In this document: in pieces, positions 29,034 to 36,944 of the stretch
Layout: the number at the start of each line of letters is the position of its first letter
Position numbering within the stretch: position 1 is the first letter of the stretch
The notes under the pieces: generated by a model
Told to the model about the DNA's origin: nothing
Seen by the model: only the letters and a program-made list of their open reading frames with translations
Database searches by the model: none
Program-made: the position numbers and the translations under genes
Assembly (NCBI RefSeq): GCF_001298265.1
Contig: NZ_LGSZ01000009.1
Span: 154,210 to 218,209, forward strand
Direction: 5' to 3'
Length of the DNA: 64,000 nt
From: Allobosea vaviloviae
Lineage (GTDB): Bacteria > Pseudomonadota > Alphaproteobacteria > Rhizobiales > Beijerinckiaceae

Positions 29034-30107
29034 ATGATCCGTTCCCCGCTCTGCATGGCCACCCTGATCCTGCTGGCCGCTCCCGCGCTCGGTGCCCCGC
29101 CGCGCGGCGCAGCCGAGCATCCCGTTGCAGTCGCGGCGCTGACTGCCGGCCAGGTCGCGCCCGGTCAGGCCTCGCCGCCGCAGCTTCCCCGCAGGCTGCA
29201 ACTGCGCACCGAACTCACGCTGATGCGCGACATCGTCAGCTTCGGCGACCTCATCGCCGGTGTCGGCGCCGAGGCGGCTGCGACCCCGGCCTTCCGCGCG
29301 CCCGCGCTGGGCGAGACCGGCACCATCCAGGTCGCCCGCATCGTCGACGCCGCGATTGCGGCGGGGATCATCGCCACCGCGGGCGAAATCGAGAGCCATG
29401 GCTCGGCTCAGGTCGTGGTCACCCGCGCGGCGCGGCGCATATCGGCTTCTGATATCGAGGAGGCGGTGCGGGTCGGCTTGCAGGAGCGTTACGGCGTCGA
29501 TGCCCGCGCCTTCGCGCTCGCGATCGACGGCGGAGCGCCGGTAGTCGCGGTCGAGCCCGAGCTCAACGGCGACGTCACGGTGACCGATCTCGTTTATGAC
29601 GCTCGCGCCCGCCGGCTTCAGGCAAGGGTGACCGTGCCCGGCAGCATGGCGATGCGGCTCAAGCCGGTACGGATCGGCGGCCAGCTTGTCGAGACGGTCG
29701 AGGTCGTCGTGCCCAGGCGCGCGATCGCGCGCGGCGAGACGTTGGGCAAGGCCGATGTCGCGATCGAGCGCCGGCCGCGCGACGGCCAGGCCGGCGACCT
29801 GATCGGCGACCCGCGTGCCGCGATCGACAAGGTGGCGCGGCGCGTGCTGATCGCCGGAGCGCCGCTGCGGGCGACTGACGTCCAGCGCGAGGAGATCGTC
29901 GGCAAGGGCGATCTCGTCACCATCATCTACGAGACGAAAGGCCTGATGATCACCATGCGTGGCCGGGCCGGAGAGGCAGGCGCGATGGGCGATGTCGTCT
30001 CTGTCACCAACCCCCAGTCGAAGCGCGTGCTTCAAGGCACGGTCAGCGGTCCCGGACGGATTTCCGTCCAGGCGTCGTCGGCCGGCCGCTTCGCCAGCGC
30101 GCAATAA
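29034..30107 (+). CDS. flgA: Flagellar P-ring assembly chaperone FlgA
   Basis: FlgA is a periplasmic chaperone for P-ring (FlgI) assembly. The 357-residue product has a signal peptide (CMATLILLAAPALG) and a C-terminal SAF-like domain (RRAIARGETLGKADVAIERR, then a stretch ending VSVTNPQSKRVLQGTVSGPG). It is longer than the E. coli protein (219) because of an N-terminal extension with a further beta domain, as in other alphaproteobacteria. ATG 29034 with GAGGAG upstream is chosen over a TTG at 29016. Confidence 0.93.
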   Translation: MIRSPLCMATLILLAAPALGAPPRGAAEHPVAVAALTAGQVAPGQASPPQLPRRLQLRTELTLMRDIVSFGDLIAGVGAEAAATPAFRAPALGETGTIQVARIVDAAIAAGIIATAGEIESHGSAQVVVTRAARRISASDIEEAVRVGLQERYGVDARAFALAIDGGAPVVAVEPELNGDVTVTDLVYDARARRLQARVTVPGSMAMRLKPVRIGGQLVETVEVVVPRRAIARGETLGKADVAIERRPRDGQAGDLIGDPRAAIDKVARRVLIAGAPLRATDVQREEIVGKGDLVTIIYETKGLMITMRGRAGEAGAMGDVVSVTNPQSKRVLQGTVSGPGRISVQASSAGRFASAQ

Positions 30108-30128
30108 GTTCGTCACGGAAAGCACGCC

Positions 30129-30881
30129 ATGACCCGCGATTCCCTCTTCAAGCTCTCCAGCGTTCTCCTGCTCGGGGTCTCGCTCGGTGCCTGCGGCGCC
30201 GCCGACCGGCTCGCCAATGTCGGCGCGGCGCCCGCGCTCTCGCCGATCGAGGACCCGACCGCGACCAAGGGCTACAAGCCCATACAGATGCCGCTGCCGC
30301 CGATGGAGCATGCCTCCTTCGCGCCCAACTCGCTCTGGCGCACCGGCTCGCGCGCCTTCTTCAAGGACCAGCGCGCCCGCCAGGTCGGCGACCTCGTCAC
30401 CGTCAAGGTCAAGGTCACAGACAGGGCAACCCTGAACAACACGACCAAGCGCAGCCGCAAGAACGGAGAGGATGTCGGCGCCGACAACGCCTTCGGCTTC
30501 GAGAACAAGCTCGACAAGTTCCTGCCCGACGGCGCCAGCGCAGGCTCGCTGCTGAAGCTCGACTCGGCCGCCTCCAGCGAGGGCGCCGGCTCGGTCAACC
30601 GCTCCGAGACGCTGGCGACCAATGTCGCGGCCGTTGTGACGCAGACCTTGCCCAACGGCAATCTCGTGATCGACGGCAAGCAGGAGATCAGGGTGAATTT
30701 CGAGGTGCGCGAGCTGATCGTGGCCGGCGTGATCCGGCCGGAGGATATCGAATCCGACAACACCATCGACTCGACCAAGATCGCCCAAGCCCGCATTGCC
30801 TATGGCGGACGCGGCCAGATCACCGATGTCCAGCAGCCGCGCTACGGGCAGCAGGTGATTGACATTATTCTCCCGTTCTAA
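30129..30881 (+). CDS. flgH: Flagellar L-ring lipoprotein FlgH
   Basis: FlgH forms the outer-membrane L ring. The 250-residue precursor has a lipoprotein signal with the lipobox LGAC (Cys 22), then SLWRTGSRAFFKDQRARQVGDLVTVKV, the FlgH hallmark, and a C-terminus reading RYGQQVIDIILPF. It ends the flgF-flgG-flgA-flgH unit; flgI is not in the expected adjacent position. Confidence 0.97.
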   Translation: MTRDSLFKLSSVLLLGVSLGACGAADRLANVGAAPALSPIEDPTATKGYKPIQMPLPPMEHASFAPNSLWRTGSRAFFKDQRARQVGDLVTVKVKVTDRATLNNTTKRSRKNGEDVGADNAFGFENKLDKFLPDGASAGSLLKLDSAASSEGAGSVNRSETLATNVAAVVTQTLPNGNLVIDGKQEIRVNFEVRELIVAGVIRPEDIESDNTIDSTKIAQARIAYGGRGQITDVQQPRYGQQVIDIILPF

Positions 30882-31199
30882 GGCAGCTCGCTGCTTTCGA
30901 AACCCGGCCGGTGCGGAACGCTCCCCGCTTATTCCCGCGCCTGCCGGCCGGCGGTCTCCTCCCGAGCCGCCGTCCTCAAGAGGCATGATGCCGGCCGACA
31001 ACAGGCCCCCGCTTTTCGCGGGATCATGCTCGCTCTCGGCCGCCCGCCCACGCTCCCCAGCTCTTCGGGGCAGGCGGCCGCATACAAGCCCCGCGTCCTC
31101 CCGACGCGGGGCTCTTCGCGTTGGATCAACCGACCCGGCCAGCTGCAGAAACCGGTCCTCAGCGGTTCACGCTCGAGGCCACGGCTGTCTGCCTGCCGC
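30882..31199. repeat. Gene-free stretch with family E repeat and hairpins
   Basis: The 318 bases between flgH and the Crp/Fnr gene hold structure but no gene. A second family E copy lies at 30983-31029 with GCATGATG/ATCATGC ends. A nested palindrome at about 31037-31082 has CGGCCGCC/GGCGGCCG arms. A terminator-like 11-bp hairpin, AGCCCCGCGTC/GACGCGGGGCT, lies at 31087-31113 with a weak T tail. The last is the best candidate to end the flgF-flgH transcript. Confidence 0.65.
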
Positions 31200-31871
31200 T
31201 CAATCGCGCGCGAGCTGCCTGAGCTGATGCAGGTCGGTGATCGTCATGTTCATGCCCGAGATTTCCACGCCATGTTCCCGGAATACATGGAAGAGGCGCG
31301 AGAGATTGGCTGGCGACATGCCAAGCTCATAGGCCAGAGCGCGCTTGGAAAAATGGATCTTTACGGTTGCAGAGTTGCCGTTCCTCTCCATCGCGGCGAG
31401 AATCCACTGGCCAAGACGTTGCTCGGCCGTACGCAGCTTGTGGTCGAGCAGCCGGTCGATCATCAGCAGGTTGATCCGGGAGGCATGCACCAGCGCGGCA
31501 TGACAGACGGCCTGGTCATCATTCACCGCCTTGAGGAACGCCCTGGCTTCGATCGCGATCGTTTCGCTGGGCTCTCGCGTGACGATGGAGAGCACGCTTG
31601 GATGGTTCTGGATCGCAGTGGAGACCTCGAACACGATCGGTGCAGAGGAGGTGGCGATAATGGTTTCGGCGTCGTTCAGGTGTGCCCAGCCCTCGACCGA
31701 GCCGGAACGCAGGCAATAGACGTAGTCCGGTACCTGTCCCGCTTTATTGATCGTGATGCCGGCAGAGAAGGATTGGAAAATACAGCTGGGAACAAGCTCC
31801 AGTAATGTGCTCTCTTTGGCGCCAGAAAACATCGGGAACGTCTTCAATATTGGAATAACATCTTTTGGCAT
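31200..31871 (-). CDS. Crp/Fnr family transcriptional regulator
   Basis: This 223-residue protein has an N-terminal cyclic-nucleotide-type sensor fold (about 10-125) and a C-terminal winged HTH (about 150-215, FSKRALAYELGMSPANLSRLFHVF). The FNR cluster cysteines are absent, since only three scattered Cys are seen, so a 4Fe-4S sensor is unlikely. In the recognition helix the SR pair of FNR is kept but the preceding Glu is replaced, which makes TTGAT recognition uncertain. It is transcribed away from the chemoreceptor gene. The effector is unknown. Confidence 0.88.
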   Translation of the reverse strand: MPKDVIPILKTFPMFSGAKESTLLELVPSCIFQSFSAGITINKAGQVPDYVYCLRSGSVEGWAHLNDAETIIATSSAPIVFEVSTAIQNHPSVLSIVTREPSETIAIEARAFLKAVNDDQAVCHAALVHASRINLLMIDRLLDHKLRTAEQRLGQWILAAMERNGNSATVKIHFSKRALAYELGMSPANLSRLFHVFREHGVEISGMNMTITDLHQLRQLARD

Positions 31872-31969
31872 TCAGTTCTCAGTTAAATTAACGTTACGGC
31901 ATTAGCGGAAGCCATTCTGGCGTTCACGGCAATTTCTACGGCCGAAGGGCGGTAGATTTCAAGATTCAA

Positions 31970-32191
31970 ATGGAACGTTTATCCAGGACATGGCGAGAAA
32001 TGAACTTTGTCAGTCTGCTTTTACCTGACCGGGTCACCGGACGAAACTTATCATACCGGGAGGATCATCATTGCGACAAGCGTTCCGTAGCGTTCCTGGC
32101 GACAGAATGTTCTTTCAGCGCGGACGAGTTGCTCCATGAAGCAAGGGAGAAGGTCGCTGAAGAGATGCGGCCTGCGAAAAAATTGATCTAA
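31970..32191 (+). CDS. Possible small protein, 73 aa (doubtful)
   Basis: The frame encodes a charged 73-residue product (SADELLHEAREKVAEEMRPAKK at the end) without recognisable similarity. The helical, acidic/basic C-terminal half looks protein-like, and the DNA composition differs from the Arg/Pro-rich shadow frames elsewhere. No good ribosome binding site is seen, and its 3' end overlaps the FNR-type box. It may be a real small gene or chance. Confidence 0.25.
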   Translation: MERLSRTWREMNFVSLLLPDRVTGRNLSYREDHHCDKRSVAFLATECSFSADELLHEAREKVAEEMRPAKKLI

Positions 32192-32196
32192 ATCAA
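32183..32196 (+). promoter_or_regulatory. FNR/FixK-type box upstream of the chemoreceptor gene
   Basis: TTGAT-CTAA-ATCAA is a perfect match to the FNR/FixK/Dnr consensus TTGAT-N4-ATCAA. It lies 90 bases before the chemoreceptor ATG, suggesting oxygen- or redox-dependent expression. The binding regulator cannot be told from the site. Confidence 0.7.
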
Positions 32197-32285
32197 TTAA
32201 TTGCTTCACCATTTAAATTCTTAAATTCCGCATTAAGGCGTTTCGGGCATCGTTCCCAAAAGATCGCAGGGTTCACGGGACGGCC

Positions 32286-34994
32286 ATGTCAGCACTCATC
32301 GCTCGGATAGCTTCATTCACAGTCGGCGCGAAGATCGCCGCGATCATGGCCCTGCTGATGTTGCCAATCGGGCATCTGACGCTGCTTTTCGTGCAGCAGG
32401 TCCGGAAAGACGTCGCCTTCTCGTCGCTGGAGATCGAAGGCGCAAAGGTCCTGAATCCGCTTTGGGGCGCGCTGTCGATCAGCACCTCGCCGAATCCAGA
32501 TGCCAGCGCGTTGAAGGCCGCCGTCGACATGACGAGCGCCGTTCGCGTGGCCGCTGTCGAGTTGAAGGCCAGCGAGGCCATCGCAGCCTTTATCACGGCG
32601 CTGGCCGCTCCGAACGCCGCCGCGAAGGCCTGGGATGCCGGACAGACTGCGATCCAGAAGATCGCCGACGGCTCGAACCTCACGCTCGATCCCGATGTCG
32701 ATTCCTACTACATGATGGACGTCGTCGCCGTGCGTTTGCCGGAACTGGTCATTGCCAAGGCGGCCCTGGAAACAGCGCTCCTGCCATATCTGGCAGGCAG
32801 CGCCCGAGCGTCCGTTTCAGCCCATGACGCCCTCGTCGAGGCTGCGACCCGCTTCGATATCGCATTGGCCGCGGCGCGCGGCTCTCTCAAATCAGGCATC
32901 GCCGGCAATCCCGACGGATCGTTGGGCAAGTCACTCCTGCCGATCATGGACCGCTTCGGGGTGGCGTCCGGCCGCGTCTCCCAACTCGTGGGTGACCTGC
33001 GGCTCGCTATCGCGAAGGACGGGCCCAGCCTGGTGAAAAAGATCGAGTTCGACGGCGCCGCCCTGGCCTTCAGCGGGAGTGCGCAGGACCTCTGGCAAGC
33101 CGTCCAGGCCGAACTCATCCGCCTGGTTACGGTCCGCATCGACGGCGTCCAGAACAAGGCACTGCGCGATTTGGTGATCGCCGCATTCGGCGCGCTTTTG
33201 GCCATCGGCGTTGCGCTCGTGTTCGTCCGTACGATCCGCAATCCGATCGCCGACATCATTGCGGCGCTGAGGCGCTTCCAGCTCAACGACTACTCCGGGA
33301 GCGTCCCGCATCTGGCGTTGCGCAACGAGATCGGGGAGATCGCGCGGGCCGTCGATCGTGGCAAGGCGGAGTCGGAGCGCACGGCGCTGACCGTCGCGGC
33401 GATGAACCAATCACCGACGATGCTGATGATCACCGATCCCGACGAAAGGATCACCTTCATCAGCGCCTCGCTCGCCGCGTTTCTGATGCGCCTAGAGCCG
33501 ACCTTCCGTGCCGCCGAGCCGGATTTCTCGGTAGAGACGATGATGGGCCAGCACATCGACTGTTACCGGGGCAACGGAAACCTCTCGCGGACATTGCTGA
33601 TCGACAATGGCGACGTTCGCAAGGTGCGCTATGACATCGCAGCCGAGACCATCATGGTCGACATGGCCTATATCTGCGCCAAGGACGGATCGCGGATCGG
33701 CCACACCTTGATCTGGCGCAACGTGACAGCGGAACTGCTGGGTGAAGCCGAGGTCGCATCGGTCGTCAGCGCCGCGCAGCAAGGCGACTTCTCGGCCAGG
33801 CTGCCGCTCGACAACAAGGAGGGCTTCGTCCGCGAGATCGCGGCCGGCCTCAACAATGTCTCGGCCCTCGTCGAAAAGGCGACCGGCGAGTTCGCGGACG
33901 TGATGGACTCGGTCGCCCGCGCCGATCTGACCCGCTCCGTTTCGGGGGATTATGCCGGCGTCCTCGGCTCGCTGAAGTCGAGCATCAACGCCACTGTCGG
34001 GCATCTCGCCTCCACGGTGAAGACGATCCAGGTGACCTCGGCCGATGTCGGGCTCGCCGCGCGCGAGATCAACATGGGTGCCGACGATTTGTCGAAGCGC
34101 ACCGAGGAGCAGGCCTCTTCGCTCGAGGAGACCGCCGCCACGACCGAAGAGCTCGCGGCCTCCGTCAAGGCCTCGGCCCAGGCCTCGCGGCAGGCGGCGT
34201 CCATCGCCGGCGAGGCGATGCAGGCCGCGCAGTCGGGCGGCGCCATTGCCGGCGATGCCGTCGCGGCGATGGCGCGCATCGAGAGCGCCTCGCAGAAGAT
34301 CTCCGACATCATCCGGGTGATCGACGACATCGCCTTCCAGACCAACCTGCTGGCGCTCAACGCGGCGGTGGAAGCCGCCCGTGCGGGCGATGCCGGCAAG
34401 GGCTTCGCGGTCGTGGCCTCGGAGGTGCGGACCCTCGCGCAGCGTTCGAGCGACGCCGCCAAGGACATCTCGGCGCTGATCTCCTCCTCCAACAGCGAGG
34501 TCGGCGAGGGCGTCAAGCTGGTGCGCCAGGCCGGCGAGCAGCTGAGCCAGATCCTGGCCTCCTCGCGCAAGGTCGCCGCCACCATCGCCGACATCTCGGC
34601 GGCGTCCGGCGAACAGGCCAACGGCATCGACGAGATGAGCCAGGCGGTGGCCCATCTCGACGAGATGACCCAGCAGAACGCCGCGCTCTCCGAACAGAGC
34701 GCAGCCTCGGCCGCATCCCTCTCCTCCCGCATCGGGCAGCTCAACGACCTCGTCGCAGCCTTCAGGACAGGACAGGAGGGCGCGGGGGCTCCCGCTGCCT
34801 ATCGCCCGCCGGCGCCGACCGCTTCAGAGCCTGCGCGTCTGCGCCAGCTCGCCGAGGCCGCCTTCGTGCAGACCAGGGCGCAGGCGCCCCAGCTTTCGAC
34901 GCCGAAGGCCCAGCCCTCGGCTTCGGCGCCGCGCCCCGCGGCCCGAAAGGTCGCGAATGGCCGCGCCAACGATGCCGGTTGGGAAGAGTTCTGA
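32286..34994 (+). CDS. Methyl-accepting chemotaxis protein with internal PAS domain
   Basis: This 902-residue transmembrane chemoreceptor signals to CheA. In order it has TM1 (about 15-36), a ~260-residue helical periplasmic sensor, TM2 (about 298-318), HAMP, a PAS domain (about 365-490, [20 protein letters not shown]), a second HAMP-like linker, and the signalling hairpin with the invariant tip [19 protein letters not shown]. It ends in GWEEF, a C-terminal pentapeptide of the kind that tethers CheR/CheB. The cytosolic PAS is unusual for a receptor that also has a periplasmic domain, so it may sense two inputs. An FNR-type box precedes it. Confidence 0.95.
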   Translation: MSALIARIASFTVGAKIAAIMALLMLPIGHLTLLFVQQVRKDVAFSSLEIEGAKVLNPLWGALSISTSPNPDASALKAAVDMTSAVRVAAVELKASEAIAAFITALAAPNAAAKAWDAGQTAIQKIADGSNLTLDPDVDSYYMMDVVAVRLPELVIAKAALETALLPYLAGSARASVSAHDALVEAATRFDIALAAARGSLKSGIAGNPDGSLGKSLLPIMDRFGVASGRVSQLVGDLRLAIAKDGPSLVKKIEFDGAALAFSGSAQDLWQAVQAELIRLVTVRIDGVQNKALRDLVIAAFGALLAIGVALVFVRTIRNPIADIIAALRRFQLNDYSGSVPHLALRNEIGEIARAVDRGKAESERTALTVAAMNQSPTMLMITDPDERITFISASLAAFLMRLEPTFRAAEPDFSVETMMGQHIDCYRGNGNLSRTLLIDNGDVRKVRYDIAAETIMVDMAYICAKDGSRIGHTLIWRNVTAELLGEAEVASVVSAAQQGDFSARLPLDNKEGFVREIAAGLNNVSALVEKATGEFADVMDSVARADLTRSVSGDYAGVLGSLKSSINATVGHLASTVKTIQVTSADVGLAAREINMGADDLSKRTEEQASSLEETAATTEELAASVKASAQASRQAASIAGEAMQAAQSGGAIAGDAVAAMARIESASQKISDIIRVIDDIAFQTNLLALNAAVEAARAGDAGKGFAVVASEVRTLAQRSSDAAKDISALISSSNSEVGEGVKLVRQAGEQLSQILASSRKVAATIADISAASGEQANGIDEMSQAVAHLDEMTQQNAALSEQSAASAASLSSRIGQLNDLVAAFRTGQEGAGAPAAYRPPAPTASEPARLRQLAEAAFVQTRAQAPQLSTPKAQPSASAPRPAARKVANGRANDAGWEEF

Positions 34995-35317
34995 ACAGCA
35001 AAGCCATGGCGTTGCCGTTGAGCATCTGAAGGCGTGAATTCACCTTTCGGCGGAAGGCGGACGGCGATGACGCAGCGTCCAACTCCTTTAGATCGCGACT
35101 GATTGCTTGCATTTTATGATGCTTGATTGAGCATATTTTAAGAGGAATGCGCGATGATGATGCAAATATGGAGAATAACAGGCCGGTCGGTTCATTTGAA
35201 TAGTATCTCGCACTAGGGGTCATTTTGCCACCCGGTCGAGTGCGCACATAACAACGCTCGGGCAGGCCATGTCATTTGCCATGTGGCCGCGCTCGACCGC
35301 AATCAAGGCGACTGCCC
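34995..35317. other. AT-rich gap before the REC-HD-GYP gene, with possible leader peptide
   Basis: No solid gene lies in these 323 bases. A 20-codon frame (35154-35216, beginning MMMQIW) follows AGAGGA at a good seven-base spacing and could be a leader peptide. The segment around 35108-35150 is AT-rich (TTGATTGAGCATATTTT) and could be the promoter of the signalling genes. No terminator for the chemoreceptor gene was recognised. Confidence 0.35.
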
Positions 35318-36379
35318 ATGAAGATTCTGATTGTCGACGACAACCGGACTTACCTGATGGTCCTGCGCGGCATCGTCAACAATATTGGCGATCACGAGAT
35401 TTTCGTGTTTGCCAACCCGCTGGAAGCCCTGGATGCAGCCGCAACCACTGAATTCGACCTGGTTCTGGTCGACTATCTGATGCCCGAAATGGATGGCGTC
35501 GCTTTCATCCGCGCGTTGAGGCGTTTGCCGAATGGCAGCGATCAACCCATCGTCATGGTCACGACGAACGAACAGCGGGACACGCGGATCGCCGCGCTCG
35601 ATGCGGGTGCAACGGACTTTCTGCGCAAGCCGATCGAGCCTGTCGAGTTGCGCGCACGCGTGCAGAATTTGCTCAATCTGCGAGAGGCGCAGACGGCGAT
35701 GCGAGATAAGGCCGTCTGGCTCGCAAGGGCAGTGAAGCGGGCTACGCAGGAACTCACCGACAGCCACCGCGACATGGCCGCGCGTCTGGCTCGCGCCATC
35801 GAGTGTCGCGATGGCCATACCGGCGACCATGTCGTCCGCATGGCAGCGCTGTGCCGGCTCGTCGCGGAGGGGTTGGGACTGGACGAGGAGCAGTGCGACA
35901 TCATTCACGCAGCCGCCCCCATGCACGACGTCGGCAAAATCGGCATCCCGGATCGCATTCTGCAGAAGCCTGGACGCCTCACTGACGAGGAGATGGAGCT
36001 GATGCGCACGCATGTGTCGATCGGCGAAGCCATCCTGACGAATGGCCGGTCGGGCCTGATGCAATGCGCCGAACGGATCGCGAGTTGTCATCACGAGCGA
36101 TGGGACGGCAAGGGCTATCCGCGCGGCCTCTCGGGGAATGCCATCCCGATCGAGGGGCGGATCGCGGCGGTCGCCGATGTCTTCGAGGCACTTTGCGCCA
36201 ACCGCGTCTACCGGCCGGGACGGCCGATCGAGGAGGCCCGCGATTTCATTCGATCCGGCGCCGGCACCCATTTCGACCCGGCTTGCGTGGCGGCTTTCGA
36301 GGCGCGCTGGAGCCAGATCGCCGCCCTGATGCAGCCGGTCGCGGATCCGCCTGCCGCGCAGGTTGCTCTCGCAAGCTGA
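35318..36379 (+). CDS. Response regulator with HD-GYP phosphodiesterase domain
   Basis: This 353-residue protein hydrolyses c-di-GMP under control of phosphorylation (RpfG type). A receiver at residues 1-118 has acidic D7/D8, phospho-acceptor D52 in VDYLMPEMDG and the Lys in LRKP. The HD-GYP domain (about 160-340) has the catalytic HD in HDVGKIGIPD and HHERWDGKGYPRGL, so the GYP loop is intact as GKGYP. ATG 35318 begins directly with MKILIVDDN. It is followed by the periplasmic SUOX-like gene and a hybrid kinase with HPt domain, its probable phosphodonor. Confidence 0.94.
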   Translation: MKILIVDDNRTYLMVLRGIVNNIGDHEIFVFANPLEALDAAATTEFDLVLVDYLMPEMDGVAFIRALRRLPNGSDQPIVMVTTNEQRDTRIAALDAGATDFLRKPIEPVELRARVQNLLNLREAQTAMRDKAVWLARAVKRATQELTDSHRDMAARLARAIECRDGHTGDHVVRMAALCRLVAEGLGLDEEQCDIIHAAAPMHDVGKIGIPDRILQKPGRLTDEEMELMRTHVSIGEAILTNGRSGLMQCAERIASCHHERWDGKGYPRGLSGNAIPIEGRIAAVADVFEALCANRVYRPGRPIEEARDFIRSGAGTHFDPACVAAFEARWSQIAALMQPVADPPAAQVALAS

Positions 36380-36413
36380 TTTTCAAGTTGCCCTGTTCAC
36401 GAGGCTTTCTGTC

Positions 36414-36917
36414 ATGATCAAATGCATCGTTGCCGCATGCCTTGCACTGTTTGGCGTCGCCAGCCTGGCGGTGGCAGCAGAGATCCCTCCGCCGAAAGCG
36501 GCCGTGATCCTGACGGTCAGCGGAAAGATCGCCAACTCCAACAGCGCGGCCGGCGTGGCGTTGGATGCGGCCATGCTGGACGCCCTGCCGGCCAAGACAA
36601 CCATTGCCGATACGCCATGGTATCCTGCGAAAACGCGGTTCGAGGGGCCGCTGGGCTCAGCCCTGCTCGATCTCGTCGGTGCAACCGGGACCATGCTGCG
36701 GGTGACGGCGCTGAATGACTACGTCGTGGAAATTCCGGTTGCGGATTTTCGAAAGTGGCCGGTCATCCTTGCGACGAAGATCGACGGCAAGCCGATCTCC
36801 GTCCGCGAGAAGGGGCCGATCTTCGTGATCTATCCGTTCGACCAGGAGCCCTCGCTCTACAATGAACTCTATTTCGGGCGATCGGCCTGGCAGCTCAAGT
36901 CCATCGAGGTGCGCTGA
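36414..36917 (+). CDS. Periplasmic SUOX-fold (molybdopterin oxidoreductase-like) protein without cofactor Cys
   Basis: This 167-residue exported protein has a signal peptide ending SLAVAA. The mature part resembles the sulfite-oxidase/oxidoreductase molybdopterin-binding fold (LTVSGKIAN, GPLGSALLDLVG, VTALNDYVVEIP, the C-terminal WQLKSIEVR). The mature sequence contains no cysteine at all, so the molybdenum-ligating Cys of enzymatic members is missing. A binding or sensing role is more likely than catalysis. The ATG at 36414 lies 34 bases after the HD-GYP gene and the kinase follows 27 bases later, so all three appear to be one operon. Confidence 0.75.
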   Translation: MIKCIVAACLALFGVASLAVAAEIPPPKAAVILTVSGKIANSNSAAGVALDAAMLDALPAKTTIADTPWYPAKTRFEGPLGSALLDLVGATGTMLRVTALNDYVVEIPVADFRKWPVILATKIDGKPISVREKGPIFVIYPFDQEPSLYNELYFGRSAWQLKSIEVR

Positions 36918-36944
36918 CGATCGGTCGGAGCAAGGCCGCAGCCG

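Larger units (their letters stand above)
31872..32285. other. AT-richer regulatory gap between Crp/Fnr gene and chemoreceptor
   Basis: These 414 bases are clearly more AT-rich than the rest of the window. They hold the FNR-type box at 32183-32196 and several TTAA motifs (such as around 31878 and 32215-32235) without the N7 spacing of CtrA boxes. A short frame of 73 codons (31970-32191) is listed separately with low confidence. No terminator is evident. Confidence 0.6.

Noticed and set aside
31876..31890. TTAA-rich motif as a CtrA box before the Crp/Fnr gene
   Set aside because: The TTAA elements are separated by one base, not seven, so they do not match the CtrA pattern.
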